A stretch of DNA of 38,892 bases. Source: CALCMJ01 sp964475415 (GTDB lineage Bacteria; Bacteroidota; Bacteroidia; Chitinophagales; Saprospiraceae). Below the pieces are notes generated by a model. It had not been told where the DNA came from, did not search any database, and worked only from the letters and a program-made list of their open reading frames with translations. Made by a program: the position numbers and the translations under genes. Shown here in pieces: positions 1 through 8,300 of the stretch. The number at the start of each line of letters is the position of its first letter. Position 1 is the stretch's first letter. The stretch covers positions 1-38,892 of the forward strand of contig CAYYWZ010000036.1 of the NCBI GenBank assembly GCA_964475415.1, in the 5' to 3' direction.

Positions 1-74
1 CCGTTACCAATCATTAGTTATACCTTCTCAATCACCTTAAGCAACTTCTGAAAATCATTGCACTATTTGGGAGA

Positions 75-138
75 AGTATCTACTTTACTAGATCTAAGCT
101 TAGTTTAACATATATAGTATCTATTTTACTACATCTAA
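75..138. repeat. Pair of 23-base near-identical direct repeats
   Basis: Bases 75-97 and 116-138 match at 21 of 23 positions; each begins AGTATCTA and ends ATCTAA. They are offset by 41 bases, about four helical turns, so both would lie on the same face of the DNA. A 10-base perfect palindrome (CTAAGCTTAG, 94-103) overlaps the end of the first copy. They sit just upstream of the winged-helix fragment at 157. An operator pair for a local regulator is possible, but this is inference. Confidence 0.5.
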
Positions 139-156
139 TTACTAGTTAAAATTAAC

Positions 157-417
157 ATGCATTATATTAAAGAACAAACAGAAGATAAAATTAAAACACT
201 TGGAAGTAAAGCAGGAAATGCAAAAGTAATCCTTGATCAATTATTTCAAAGGCCTGCAATCAATGCGAAAAAAATTCAACAGATAACAGGATTGTCCAAA
301 CCATCGGTTTACAAACTAATTAATCAAATGGAAAAATTAAAAATATTGAAAGAAATAACTGGCTCACAAAGAGGTAAGATATATTTCTTTAATGAGTACT
401 TAGATTTATTTTATTAA
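157..417 (+). pseudogene. C-terminal winged-helix remnant of a Fic-family protein
   Basis: This 86-residue product resembles the C-terminal tail of class-II Fic AMP-transferases. A winged helix-turn-helix (about residues 25-65, ending in the LKILKEITG type of motif) is followed by the characteristic end NEYLDLFY. The Fic core with its HPFxxGNGR loop is absent: the reading frame upstream is closed by a stop at 136-138 and the preceding 130 bases encode nothing like it. It is therefore probably a truncated relic, although a free-standing winged-helix regulator made from the same domain cannot be excluded. Two direct repeats lie immediately upstream and could be its binding sites. The start at 157 is the first ATG after the stop. 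Confidence 0.6.
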
Positions 418-510
418 CGATGGGTAAAAATAGCTGACGATGCCATATTTGATTGTTCCTAAGAGAGACGTCAACATATCTTCACCGTTAGCTTGATATT
501 TAATTCACAT

Positions 511-532
511 ATAATAATAATAATAATAATAA
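511..532. repeat. ATA trinucleotide microsatellite
   Basis: About seven uninterrupted copies of ATA lie in the 250-base stretch between the Fic remnant and purA, roughly 135 bases before the purA start codon. Such tracts can change length by slippage and alter promoter spacing, but nothing in the sequence shows that this one does. The rest of 418-667 is AT-rich and contains no gene that I can see. Confidence 0.8.
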
Positions 533-667
533 GCTTACCGCCACTTCTTTCACATAATACCTAATCTGACTATTAATTCACATTTTACTATCATATATAT
601 GTTATTTCACTATATATGTACTGCTAATTTTATATTTTAGCTTTTTAAATTCAAAACAAAACGCAAA

Positions 668-1936
668 ATGGCAGTAGATGTATTATTAGGCTTACAATGG
701 GGTGATGAGGGCAAAGGTAAGATTGTAGATTATCTATCAGATAGATATGATGTGGTAGCTAGGTTCCAAGGTGGTCCTAATGCAGGTCATACCATCGTTA
801 TAGGTGATGATAAGCATGTACTGCATACAATACCTTCAGGTATATTTAGAAAAGATATTATCAATGTTATTGGGAATGGCGTAGTTATAGATCCTATAAC
901 TTTAGAGAAAGAATTAAAAAAGCTAGAAAAGGCTAAGGTTACTTTTGACAACCTATATGTTGCGAAGAAAGCTCATCTTATTTTACCTACACATAGATAC
1001 CTTGATGCTGCATCGGAAGCTTCTAAAGGTAATATGAAGATAGGATCTACGCTGAAGGGAATAGGTCCTACTTATATGGATAAAACTGGACGAAATGGAT
1101 TAAGAGTAGGAGACGTTCTAAATTCTGGATTCTTAGAAAAATATGAGGCACTTAAGGCAAAACACTTAGGTCTTATGAAGATGTATCCACAGATAGAATT
1201 TGACCTAGAAGGGGAAGAAGAGAAGTGGATGGATAGTCTAGATAAGCTACGTCAATTGAAGTCTATAAATTGTGCTTATTATCTGAACGAACAAATAAAA
1301 GCTGGTAAGAAAATACTTGCTGAAGGTGCTCAGGGATCAATGTTAGATATAGATTTCGGTACCTATCCCTATGTAACTTCTTCTAGTACTATGACAGCAG
1401 GCGTATGTACGGGTCTAGGTATAGCACCATCTACTATAGGAATGGTTCTAGGAATTACTAAGGCCTATTGCACGAGAGTAGGGAGTGGTCCTTTTCCGAC
1501 ACAACTAGATGATCATGACGGAGAGACCCTTAGAAAAATAGGACATGAGTTCGGTGCTACAACAGGACGCCCGAGAAGATGTGGATGGATAGATCTTCCT
1601 CAGCTGAAGTATACGATAATGATCAATGGTGTGACGCATCTTACAGTTACTAAGTTAGATGTTCTTAATACTTTCGATCAGATACAAGCGGCAGAAAAAT
1701 ATAAGATGGATGGGGTAGAGTCGGAAGAGTTACCTTACGAATTAGATAATAGTAAAATCACACCTGTCTATAATAGCATAGAAGGGTGGAAATCTGATCT
1801 TACAGATATACAAGATTATAAGGATCTGCCAACAGCAGCTAAGGCCTTTATAGATTACTTAGAAAAACATCTAGGTATTCCTGTTATCTATGTTTCTACT
1901 GGTCCTGCCAGAAGAAGTCTGATAGAGAAGAATTAA
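668..1936 (+). CDS. purA: Adenylosuccinate synthetase
   Basis: Catalyses GTP-dependent condensation of IMP with aspartate to adenylosuccinate, the first committed step of AMP synthesis, in the cytoplasm. At 422 residues it is full length for the family. The P-loop-like motif WGDEGKGK lies at residues 11-18 with the catalytic Asp13, and NAGHT at 38-42 holds the catalytic His41. GATTGRPRR (near residue 300) is the IMP/aspartate loop, and TKLDVL further on is the guanine-recognition motif. All key residues are present. The ATG at 668 follows an A-rich leader with no strong Shine-Dalgarno site, as is usual in Bacteroidota. It is read in the same direction as the small membrane protein 37 bases downstream, so co-transcription is possible. 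Confidence 0.97.
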   Translation: MAVDVLLGLQWGDEGKGKIVDYLSDRYDVVARFQGGPNAGHTIVIGDDKHVLHTIPSGIFRKDIINVIGNGVVIDPITLEKELKKLEKAKVTFDNLYVAKKAHLILPTHRYLDAASEASKGNMKIGSTLKGIGPTYMDKTGRNGLRVGDVLNSGFLEKYEALKAKHLGLMKMYPQIEFDLEGEEEKWMDSLDKLRQLKSINCAYYLNEQIKAGKKILAEGAQGSMLDIDFGTYPYVTSSSTMTAGVCTGLGIAPSTIGMVLGITKAYCTRVGSGPFPTQLDDHDGETLRKIGHEFGATTGRPRRCGWIDLPQLKYTIMINGVTHLTVTKLDVLNTFDQIQAAEKYKMDGVESEELPYELDNSKITPVYNSIEGWKSDLTDIQDYKDLPTAAKAFIDYLEKHLGIPVIYVSTGPARRSLIEKN

Positions 1937-1973
1937 AGATTCTATTTTTTCATTAGCAATTTTTTTTTGACTC

Positions 1974-2519
1974 ATGAAATCAAAATCATTCAAAGCATTT
2001 ACATTAGTACTTGTGTTACTAAGTATGAATTGCCTGCAAGCTACAACAACAAGCTTATCTCCAATTGGTAAAAACCCTAAAGCAAAGAAGATAAAGATAG
2101 AACTAGAAAATGGTGAAAAGTATAAGGGATATATAGTGAAGGTAGATGATGAGTATGTATATTCAGTTCCTAAGAAGAGAATGGTGCAAGCTGCAATGGA
2201 TAATAATTGCAAAGATTGTGCTAAGGTCCCATTAAGTGCTATTGCCAAGGTGCACAAAAAATCTAAGTTCTTATTAGTTCTAGGAAGTGTATTGCTTTTG
2301 CTCGGTGTAGGAGCCGTCATATGGGCTGGGGGAGCAAGTAACTCTAGTGGAGACGGAGGTTTTTTATTTTTAGGTTTGCTGCTCCTAATTCTTCTCGGCT
2401 TGCCAGTTTTATTCTTTTCAGGCTGGGGGATAGGATCTTTCCTAAAAAAGAAATATAAAGGTGCTGAAGCAAAAAAATACTTACACGAGCACAGTGCGGT
2501 TTATTATGCTGACAAATAA
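1974..2519 (+). CDS. Small exported membrane protein, unknown function
   Basis: A 181-residue protein that I do not recognise. An N-terminal hydrophobic segment (about residues 6-24) looks like a signal peptide. Residues 32-60 form a short beta-rich stretch around ENGEKYKGYIVKVDDEYVYS, similar in pattern to Sm-like or SH3-like barrels. One CxxC pair follows near residue 81 (CKDC). Two strongly hydrophobic helices (about 97-119 and 129-155), separated by a Gly/Ser-rich loop, are followed by a basic tail. The likely topology is a small periplasmic domain anchored by two inner-membrane helices. It lies 37 bases after purA and converges on the methyltransferase gene. The purA neighbourhood does not suggest a function. 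Confidence 0.75.
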   Translation: MKSKSFKAFTLVLVLLSMNCLQATTTSLSPIGKNPKAKKIKIELENGEKYKGYIVKVDDEYVYSVPKKRMVQAAMDNNCKDCAKVPLSAIAKVHKKSKFLLVLGSVLLLLGVGAVIWAGGASNSSGDGGFLFLGLLLLILLGLPVLFFSGWGIGSFLKKKYKGAEAKKYLHEHSAVYYADK

Positions 2520-2542
2520 TGCCCTGAGAAATTAAGAAAATA

Positions 2543-3256
2543 CTAATCTGGATCTATGGCTATAAGAATATATTGATGATCTAAGGATTTGTCATCAGCC
2601 TGAATAATTTGTAATCCAGCATTTTTCATTTCGGTTTCTAGATCTGCTAGCGAAATTCTTTCTGATTTTGGAGGTGCAATATTGATTTCTAGATCTCTCA
2701 TTTTATAATCTACTATTACAATAACACCATCCTTAGTGATGGCTTCTCTTAGTTTCTGGAAGTAGGCAACCTTATCTTCTATATAGGCTACAGTATTTAC
2801 GATTAGCACGGCATCGACTTCATTTGGCTCAAGCATAGGATCTTCTGGAGTCACATGTCTTATATCTATTTTTTTTTGCTGCTCCTTAGCGTAAAAAAGT
2901 TTAATATGCTCTAGCCATTTTACCGCATCTATATCTATGTCTACTCCTATAACTTTGTTGGCTTCTTGTACGAGATAGACCAACCAAAAACCATATCCAG
3001 GACCTATTTCCACAACAGTCTTGTTACTTAAATCTCCGAGTTTGGAAACTACATATTCTGGTCTCTGCCAGTCTTCTCTTTCTATTTTTTTTTCAGTAAG
3101 ATTTTGAATATCGTTTATTAATATCTTACCATCTTTTTTTTGAACTGATGACTTACTATAACCACTACTCACAACAGATTGGTCTGGTCTACAAGCTACT
3201 ACCAGTGCCAGAAAAACAAAAGAGAAATAGAAAAAGTATTTATAGGATTGATGCAT
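2543..3256 (-). CDS. Lipoprotein with class I SAM-methyltransferase fold
   Basis: The 237-residue product starts with a lipoprotein signal peptide (lipobox LVVAC, Cys22). A class I methyltransferase domain follows: motif I VVEIGPGYG at residues 81-89, an acidic motif II VDID near 105-108, and a motif IV-like segment VDAVLIVNTVAYIE near 147-160. The family normally methylates small molecules or macromolecules with cytoplasmic S-adenosylmethionine, so a lipid-anchored, exported copy is odd. Either the domain has a different ligand outside the cytoplasm, or the hydrophobic N-terminus is retained as an inner-membrane anchor facing the cytoplasm. It lies 115 bases beyond the end of dacB on the same strand and may be a trailing gene of the rimK operon. 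The substrate is unknown. Confidence 0.85.
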   Translation of the reverse strand: MHQSYKYFFYFSFVFLALVVACRPDQSVVSSGYSKSSVQKKDGKILINDIQNLTEKKIEREDWQRPEYVVSKLGDLSNKTVVEIGPGYGFWLVYLVQEANKVIGVDIDIDAVKWLEHIKLFYAKEQQKKIDIRHVTPEDPMLEPNEVDAVLIVNTVAYIEDKVAYFQKLREAITKDGVIVIVDYKMRDLEINIAPPKSERISLADLETEMKNAGLQIIQADDKSLDHQYILIAIDPD

Positions 3257-3371
3257 ACTACTAGTTCGTACCCTGAAGTTATTAAATTACTTTATAATCA
3301 GGAGTGTGGTTTGACAAATTATTGACATAATATCCTAATTAATAAGTAAGATAGTCTAGAAGTGGACTTGC

Positions 3372-4835
3372 TTATAAAGACTTATGTAGGTATATCTTTT
3401 TAATTATTTTCTCTAATTTCGGTCTCATGACCCTATGTTTTTCGCTAAACCCATTGACGATAACCGAAAAACTTGTCCATTTTCCTTCTTTGTTTTGTAG
3501 TAGTCCCGAGTAAGAAAAAACCCGATCCATGGATCCGCTCTTTAGCCATACCTTACCTTCCATGCCGCTGCCTGCAAACATATTTACAACAGTACCTTCT
3601 CTGCCACCTCTAGGTAGGAGTTTGCATATTTTCTCTACACCCATCTTGTTCGTATAAGCCATTACAGTTTGCGCAAAAACTTTACTACTTACGGCGCTCC
3701 TTGCTGATAATCCACTTCCATCTTCCATATGTAAGCCAGAAATAGAAACACCTTCTTTTTTGAGTGCTTTTTTTATGACAGCAATACCTGCTCCTCCACT
3801 TGCTCTCATCTTTGCTTTTCCAGCAATAGTTTTCAATAATGATTCCGCATATAAGTTAATGCTTTTCATGTTTGTAAGCTTGACGATATCTTTCAGTTCT
3901 TGTGATTGGAGCATCTTGATACTTCTTCTTTTCTTTTTACTTTTTTTGAATATGGAGCTATAAGATTCTGATTGTATATTGGCCTTAGTAAGCTTTTCTC
4001 TTACATGGTAGGCAAAAAATAGGGGAGGATCTGGAATGGAACCCTTTATTGTAAAAGTACCTGACCCCGCAGGTATAGTACCTGTAAGTCTCTTGTAATA
4101 ATTATATGGGCCTCCGAAGATATAAGCATTGTCTCCAGTATTAGAACTGTCGACTGTAATTTCATTTGATAGATCTAGATCTGGAATATGCGGAGCAAAA
4201 AATTTTACTGCAGGTCTTGTGCCTACCTTTCCTCTTTTATTTAAGTATATATAGTATTCGTTTTCGTTGATATTGAGTCCCCAAGATCCTCCTGCGTAGT
4301 AATTTCCTAGATCATTCCATTGCCATGACGGACTTATCGGGAAAGAGTCAAAAACAGATTCATCAGCAACGATATCTCCATCTATACAGGTAATACCGAA
4401 ATCTATAATAGCGTCTCGTATAATGACAAGCAGCTCTTCCATGTCAGGTTGATCTTTTATTCTTTTACTTCCTAATGTAGGATCTCCACTGCCCACGATA
4501 TAGATATTTCCCTTAAGCGTACCGTCAGGTTCTATTGTACCATCATAACTTATCTCCGTATTGAATCGAAAGTCTTCTCCCAGCTTATCTATAGCAACGA
4601 GGGTAGTGATGAGTTTCATAGAAGAGGCTGGAATAAGCATTTTCTCTGATCTTATATCTACTATTTGTTTTTTTGTTTCTATGTCAAAGGCTGCGATGCT
4701 CACATTAGCATGTTTGTAGACAGACTTAGATATCAATTTTTCGATAGCCTGCTCAGTACTATTCTGAGCTAGCATGACATTGCAGATAAGTAATATAACT
4801 ATGGTAATATAATTATTTAATTTTCTCTGTCTCAT
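3372..4835 (-). CDS. dacB: D-alanyl-D-alanine carboxypeptidase/endopeptidase, PBP4 type
   Basis: A penicillin-binding protein of peptidase family S13 (487 residues) that trims or cleaves peptidoglycan cross-links in the periplasm. A signal peptide covers about residues 1-23 (cleavage after MLAQ). The active-site SxxK is SSMK at residues 71-74, the SxN motif is SIN in the second half, and the KTG-type motif appears as KSG near residue 430. The region between SxxK and SxN contains the large inserted domain typical of S13 enzymes. Its ATG overlaps the end of the aspartoacylase-like gene by 23 bases in another frame, which suggests translational coupling within the rimK operon. Confidence 0.93.
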   Translation of the reverse strand: MRQRKLNNYITIVILLICNVMLAQNSTEQAIEKLISKSVYKHANVSIAAFDIETKKQIVDIRSEKMLIPASSMKLITTLVAIDKLGEDFRFNTEISYDGTIEPDGTLKGNIYIVGSGDPTLGSKRIKDQPDMEELLVIIRDAIIDFGITCIDGDIVADESVFDSFPISPSWQWNDLGNYYAGGSWGLNINENEYYIYLNKRGKVGTRPAVKFFAPHIPDLDLSNEITVDSSNTGDNAYIFGGPYNYYKRLTGTIPAGSGTFTIKGSIPDPPLFFAYHVREKLTKANIQSESYSSIFKKSKKKRRSIKMLQSQELKDIVKLTNMKSINLYAESLLKTIAGKAKMRASGGAGIAVIKKALKKEGVSISGLHMEDGSGLSARSAVSSKVFAQTVMAYTNKMGVEKICKLLPRGGREGTVVNMFAGSGMEGKVWLKSGSMDRVFSYSGLLQNKEGKWTSFSVIVNGFSEKHRVMRPKLEKIIKKIYLHKSL

Positions 4836-5778
4836 ATCCTATATGAAATAAGGCATCACCTTGATTTACAACTGAAGCATTATTATGACCTATGATTATA
4901 CCATCCCTACTAGCTAGTACATTAATAGACTTCAGACCAAAAGGGTCTTTTATTACGCCTATAGGTTCCGACTTAGTAATCCATTTTCCTGAGTCTTTGG
5001 TCCAAATGAAAAGTCCTGAATAAGGCGCTCTTAACCATGTTGTTTTTTTGACAAGTATATTATCTTTTTCTGTTCTATAATGTTTGTCCGTCATTTCTAA
5101 GTAGTACATCACATTTTTTATCCCTTCTATTCCCTTCTCTATAGAGAAACCATCTAGACGTATGGATTCGCCAGCTTCAAATACTACAACAGGGATTTTC
5201 TGATCTGTAGCTATTTTTCGGAATGAGTTTCTGATGAGCGGTTTTTCAACGACTATCGGAGCGTCAAATGCTTTGGCTAGTTCGAAAGATCTATTATCAT
5301 TTTTTGTATATCGAATCTGTGGATAGTTATATCTAGAGGAACCACCTGTGTGAAAATCTAATGCATAGTCTACATGTGGTAGAATTTTTTTAGTAAGCGT
5401 TCTTGCAGTTCTAGAAGCTAGAGATCCAGAGGTGCTACCTGGAAAACTTCTATTGACATCCTTGCCATCAGGAACATCTCTACTGAAATTTATAAAGCCA
5501 AAAATATTAAGTAGAGGGATAGCAATAACAGTTCCTCTTTCTAGGTTTTCGAAAAAACCTTTTTCTATGGATTTTCGTATGATCTCCACGCCATTGATCT
5601 CATCTCCATGAACTCCGCCAAGGCATAGGACAACAGGCCCAGGATTCATACTTCTATACACATGTGCTTGTATATATATTCTAGTATCCGATGGAAGCCT
5701 TCCCACTAGTATCTTTATACTTTTGTATTCTCCTCTCTCTACAAGCTGATTATCTATATTTAGAATCTCGGTATCCAT
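4813..5778 (-). CDS. Succinylglutamate desuccinylase/aspartoacylase-family zinc hydrolase
   Basis: A zinc-dependent amidohydrolase of the AstE/AspA group (M14-like carboxypeptidase fold), 321 residues. The zinc ligands are visible: HGDE (His57, Glu60) and DFHTGG (His143). The substrate-binding motif VNRSFPG lies at 108-114 and the probable catalytic glutamate is in VFEAGES (Glu201). The C-terminal ~90 residues form the usual beta-rich cap. No signal peptide is seen, so the protein is cytoplasmic. It starts 5 bases after rimK and overlaps dacB. RimK-type ligases are often encoded next to this hydrolase family, which suggests that the pair adds and removes acidic amino acids on a shared substrate; that role is inferred. 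Confidence 0.9.
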   Translation of the reverse strand: MDTEILNIDNQLVERGEYKSIKILVGRLPSDTRIYIQAHVYRSMNPGPVVLCLGGVHGDEINGVEIIRKSIEKGFFENLERGTVIAIPLLNIFGFINFSRDVPDGKDVNRSFPGSTSGSLASRTARTLTKKILPHVDYALDFHTGGSSRYNYPQIRYTKNDNRSFELAKAFDAPIVVEKPLIRNSFRKIATDQKIPVVVFEAGESIRLDGFSIEKGIEGIKNVMYYLEMTDKHYRTEKDNILVKKTTWLRAPYSGLFIWTKDSGKWITKSEPIGVIKDPFGLKSINVLASRDGIIIGHNNASVVNQGDALFHIGYETEKIK

Positions 5779-5783
5779 AATTT

Positions 5784-6656
5784 CTAAACTACATTACTTT
5801 CTATAAAACTAACAATCTTTCCTGCAATATCTACTCCTGTTGTAGTCTCTATACCTTCTAATCCTGGAGAAGCATTTACTTCTAGAATCAGTGGTCCTCT
5901 AGAAGATCTGAGAAGATCTACTCCTGCTATCTCTAAATCTAATATTTTTGTAGCTTTTATTGCAGCTTCTCTTTCTTCGTCAGAAATAGGGACAACCATA
6001 GAGCTTGCTCCTCTATGTAAGTTAGATCTGAAATCACCTTCTTTAGCTTTACGCTGCATAACACCCACGACCTCTTCTCCAACGACAAATATTCTTATAT
6101 CTGCGCCATCAGCTTCTTTGATAAACTCTTGTAACATGGCTTTCTGTTTAGTCTTATAGAAGGTTTCGAATATAGACTCTGCCATCATCTTTTTTTCAGC
6201 TAGGATGACTCCTAGTCCATGTGTTCCATTTAGAAGTTTAATGATTAGAGGCATTCCTAGTTTATCAATTAATCTAGTAAACTCCATGTAGTTATTTGAC
6301 ATGATAGACTTAGGTACTCCTAATCCAGCACCTGCCAATAACTGGAGACAAGATAATTTGTTCCTCGCTTTTTGTAGAGCTTCACTGCCTAAGGTAGAGT
6401 ATACCTTATTCATTTCGAATTGTCGGATTATTGCAGCCCCATAACTCGTATGACTTGCTCCTATTCGTGGGATGACAGCATCTATATTTTTAATGATTTC
6501 ATTATGATAAGAAATTTGTAAATTATCTTTTTCAATAATAATATCACAGTTTACATAATCCAATACTCTGACATAATGTTGTCTTCTTCTTGCTGCTTTG
6601 ACCAAGCTCTGCGTGCTGTATAGTGCTGGATTTCGGGATAGTATAGCTATATTCAT
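5784..6656 (-). CDS. rimK: RimK-type ATP-grasp glutamate ligase
   Basis: An ATP-grasp ligase (290 residues) of the RimK family. The E. coli member adds glutamates to the C-terminus of ribosomal protein S6 and can make poly-glutamate. The N-terminal signature NIAILSRNPALYSTQSLV and the segment DAVIPRIGASHTSYG match RimK. The ATP-grasp domain spans about residues 95-285, with the Mg-binding EVN at 259-261 inside EVNASPGLEGIE. It is complete and is the first gene of a tight minus-strand operon with the aspartoacylase-like hydrolase and dacB. Whether S6 is the substrate here cannot be told from the sequence. Confidence 0.93.
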   Translation of the reverse strand: MNIAILSRNPALYSTQSLVKAARRRQHYVRVLDYVNCDIIIEKDNLQISYHNEIIKNIDAVIPRIGASHTSYGAAIIRQFEMNKVYSTLGSEALQKARNKLSCLQLLAGAGLGVPKSIMSNNYMEFTRLIDKLGMPLIIKLLNGTHGLGVILAEKKMMAESIFETFYKTKQKAMLQEFIKEADGADIRIFVVGEEVVGVMQRKAKEGDFRSNLHRGASSMVVPISDEEREAAIKATKILDLEIAGVDLLRSSRGPLILEVNASPGLEGIETTTGVDIAGKIVSFIESNVV

Positions 6657-7000
6657 TCTTTTAAATATCTACTTATTGAGACGGAGTATAATTATAAAAG
6701 GGTATATTTTATTGTAAAATTTTGATTTAATCTTTATTAAATATTATCAAAATATAATGTTGCGTACCGTTTTCAATAGACTAACGCAATATTTCTTTGT
6801 AATCAGATGTAAAAGAAAGATAAAAAAATAAACTTTACCCATTAGTACCTTGTATATTTCACCATATGATGCTGGGGCATATGTTTTTGAATCTCTTGTG
6901 GACTTTCTAAGAAATTCCGCAGAATAATAGAAGTTTAATTCTGCTAAATGCACTTCGGTTTCTGCTTATAAAACCTATATTGGATATAAGAAACATACCT
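6657..7000. other. Divergent intergenic region with a 10-bp-stem dyad
   Basis: This stretch separates rimK (minus) from the transporter (plus) and must hold both promoters. AATGTTGCGT (6756-6765) pairs with ACGCAATATT (6784-6793) over 10 bases with one G-T pair and an 18-base loop. A second, weaker dyad is GCAGAAT/ATTCTGC (6919-6925 and 6938-6944). Neither has a U-tract, so they look like operator or structured-leader elements rather than terminators. No convincing gene is present; a 68-codon minus-strand frame (6747-6953) has no recognisable features. Confidence 0.4.
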
Positions 7001-8296
7001 ATGAGTAAGAATATTTCATTAAACGATCGTAAAACAATATATGCATGGTCCTTTTTTGACTGGGCTAATTCGTCTTACTCATTGGTTATTTCTACAGCCG
7101 TCTTTCCACCATTTTTCACAGCGATAGCTCCAGAAAGCATAAACTTATTCGGTAGTGATATACGTTCTTCTGCGCTTTATAGTTTCTCTGTTTCTTTCGC
7201 GTTTTTATTAGTAGCTATTTTGTCTCCTATGCTATCTGGTATTGCAGATCATAGTGGAAAAAAAATGATTTTTCTTAAGGCTTTTACCATCATTGGTTCT
7301 GTTGCTTGTGCATCACTTTTCTTTTTCGATGATCCATCTAAAGTATTATTTGGAATTTTTGCATTTGTAATAGGTACAGTAGGATTTGCAGGTGGTTTAG
7401 TTTTCTATAATGCCTATCTACCAGAGATTGTAAGCGCGGACAGATATGATAAGACGAGTGCTCTAGGTTATGCGTTTGGATATGTGGGATCTGTTCTACT
7501 TCTTGTATTTATTCTTGCCATGATACAGTTTCCTCAGCTTTTCGGTATAGAGGAAGGCTCTACCTTGCCCGCTAGAATAGGATTTCTATTAGTCGGTGTT
7601 TGGTGGTTAGGATTTGCACAATTGACATTTAGGAGGATGCCACCAGATAAAGAAGGTAGTCTAGACTTTCGGTATGTCAAAAAAGGTATAGAGGAAGTTA
7701 GAATTGTATTTAGAGAGGTACTCAAAAATAAGAATGTATTTAGATTCTTAATGTCTTTTCTTTTCTTCAACGCAGGTGTGCAGACTGTTATTTATGTAGC
7801 GACTATCTTTGCTAAGCTTGAATTAAATTTTGAAACTGCTGAACTTATACAAGTAGTGCTTTTATTACAACTTGTTGCCTCAGGAGGAGCAATTCTTTTT
7901 GCTTATGTGTCTAAATTTTTAGGAAATAAACTCACCCTATTGATACAGATCGTTATCTGGATATGTATCTGTATAGCGGCATACTATACTACTGGAAAAG
8001 AATTCTTTTATGTAGTATCTGCCTTTGTAGGTCTAGTCTTAGGAGGTATACAATCTTTAGCTAGATCTGCTTATAGTAAGATGATAGATGATAACAAAGA
8101 TACCTTGACAAGTTACTTTAGTTTCTTTGATGTACTATCTAAGGTAGCTATCGTTTCTGGAGCTTTTATCTTTGCAGTTGTAGATCAGATTACAGGTAAT
8201 ATGAGGTATTCTGTACTCTCCTTAGCCGTTCTATTCTTAATAGGATTTATTTTTATGTTGACTGTAGATAAGGAATCTATGATGGAGAAAGCTTAG
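7001..8296 (+). CDS. UMF1-family MFS transporter
   Basis: A major facilitator protein of about 431 residues with roughly twelve hydrophobic helices. It belongs to the UMF1/Atg22-like family, recognised by the N-terminal WSFFDWANSSYSLVIST, close to the family hallmark DWANS. A second signature is GGIQSLARSAYSKMI in the second half. The Atg22 relatives in fungi export amino acids from the vacuole; the substrates of bacterial members are not established. I place the start at the ATG at 7001, because the frame extends upstream only to a TTG at 6980 and the added residues are not family-like. It ends 4 bases from the convergent lipoprotein gene. Confidence 0.9.
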   Translation: MSKNISLNDRKTIYAWSFFDWANSSYSLVISTAVFPPFFTAIAPESINLFGSDIRSSALYSFSVSFAFLLVAILSPMLSGIADHSGKKMIFLKAFTIIGSVACASLFFFDDPSKVLFGIFAFVIGTVGFAGGLVFYNAYLPEIVSADRYDKTSALGYAFGYVGSVLLLVFILAMIQFPQLFGIEEGSTLPARIGFLLVGVWWLGFAQLTFRRMPPDKEGSLDFRYVKKGIEEVRIVFREVLKNKNVFRFLMSFLFFNAGVQTVIYVATIFAKLELNFETAELIQVVLLLQLVASGGAILFAYVSKFLGNKLTLLIQIVIWICICIAAYYTTGKEFFYVVSAFVGLVLGGIQSLARSAYSKMIDDNKDTLTSYFSFFDVLSKVAIVSGAFIFAVVDQITGNMRYSVLSLAVLFLIGFIFMLTVDKESMMEKA

Positions 8297-8300
8297 TCTA

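Noticed and set aside
6747..6953. A 68-codon minus-strand frame between rimK and the transporter
   Set aside because: No recognisable domain, signal or conserved pattern, and it covers the region expected to hold the divergent promoters.
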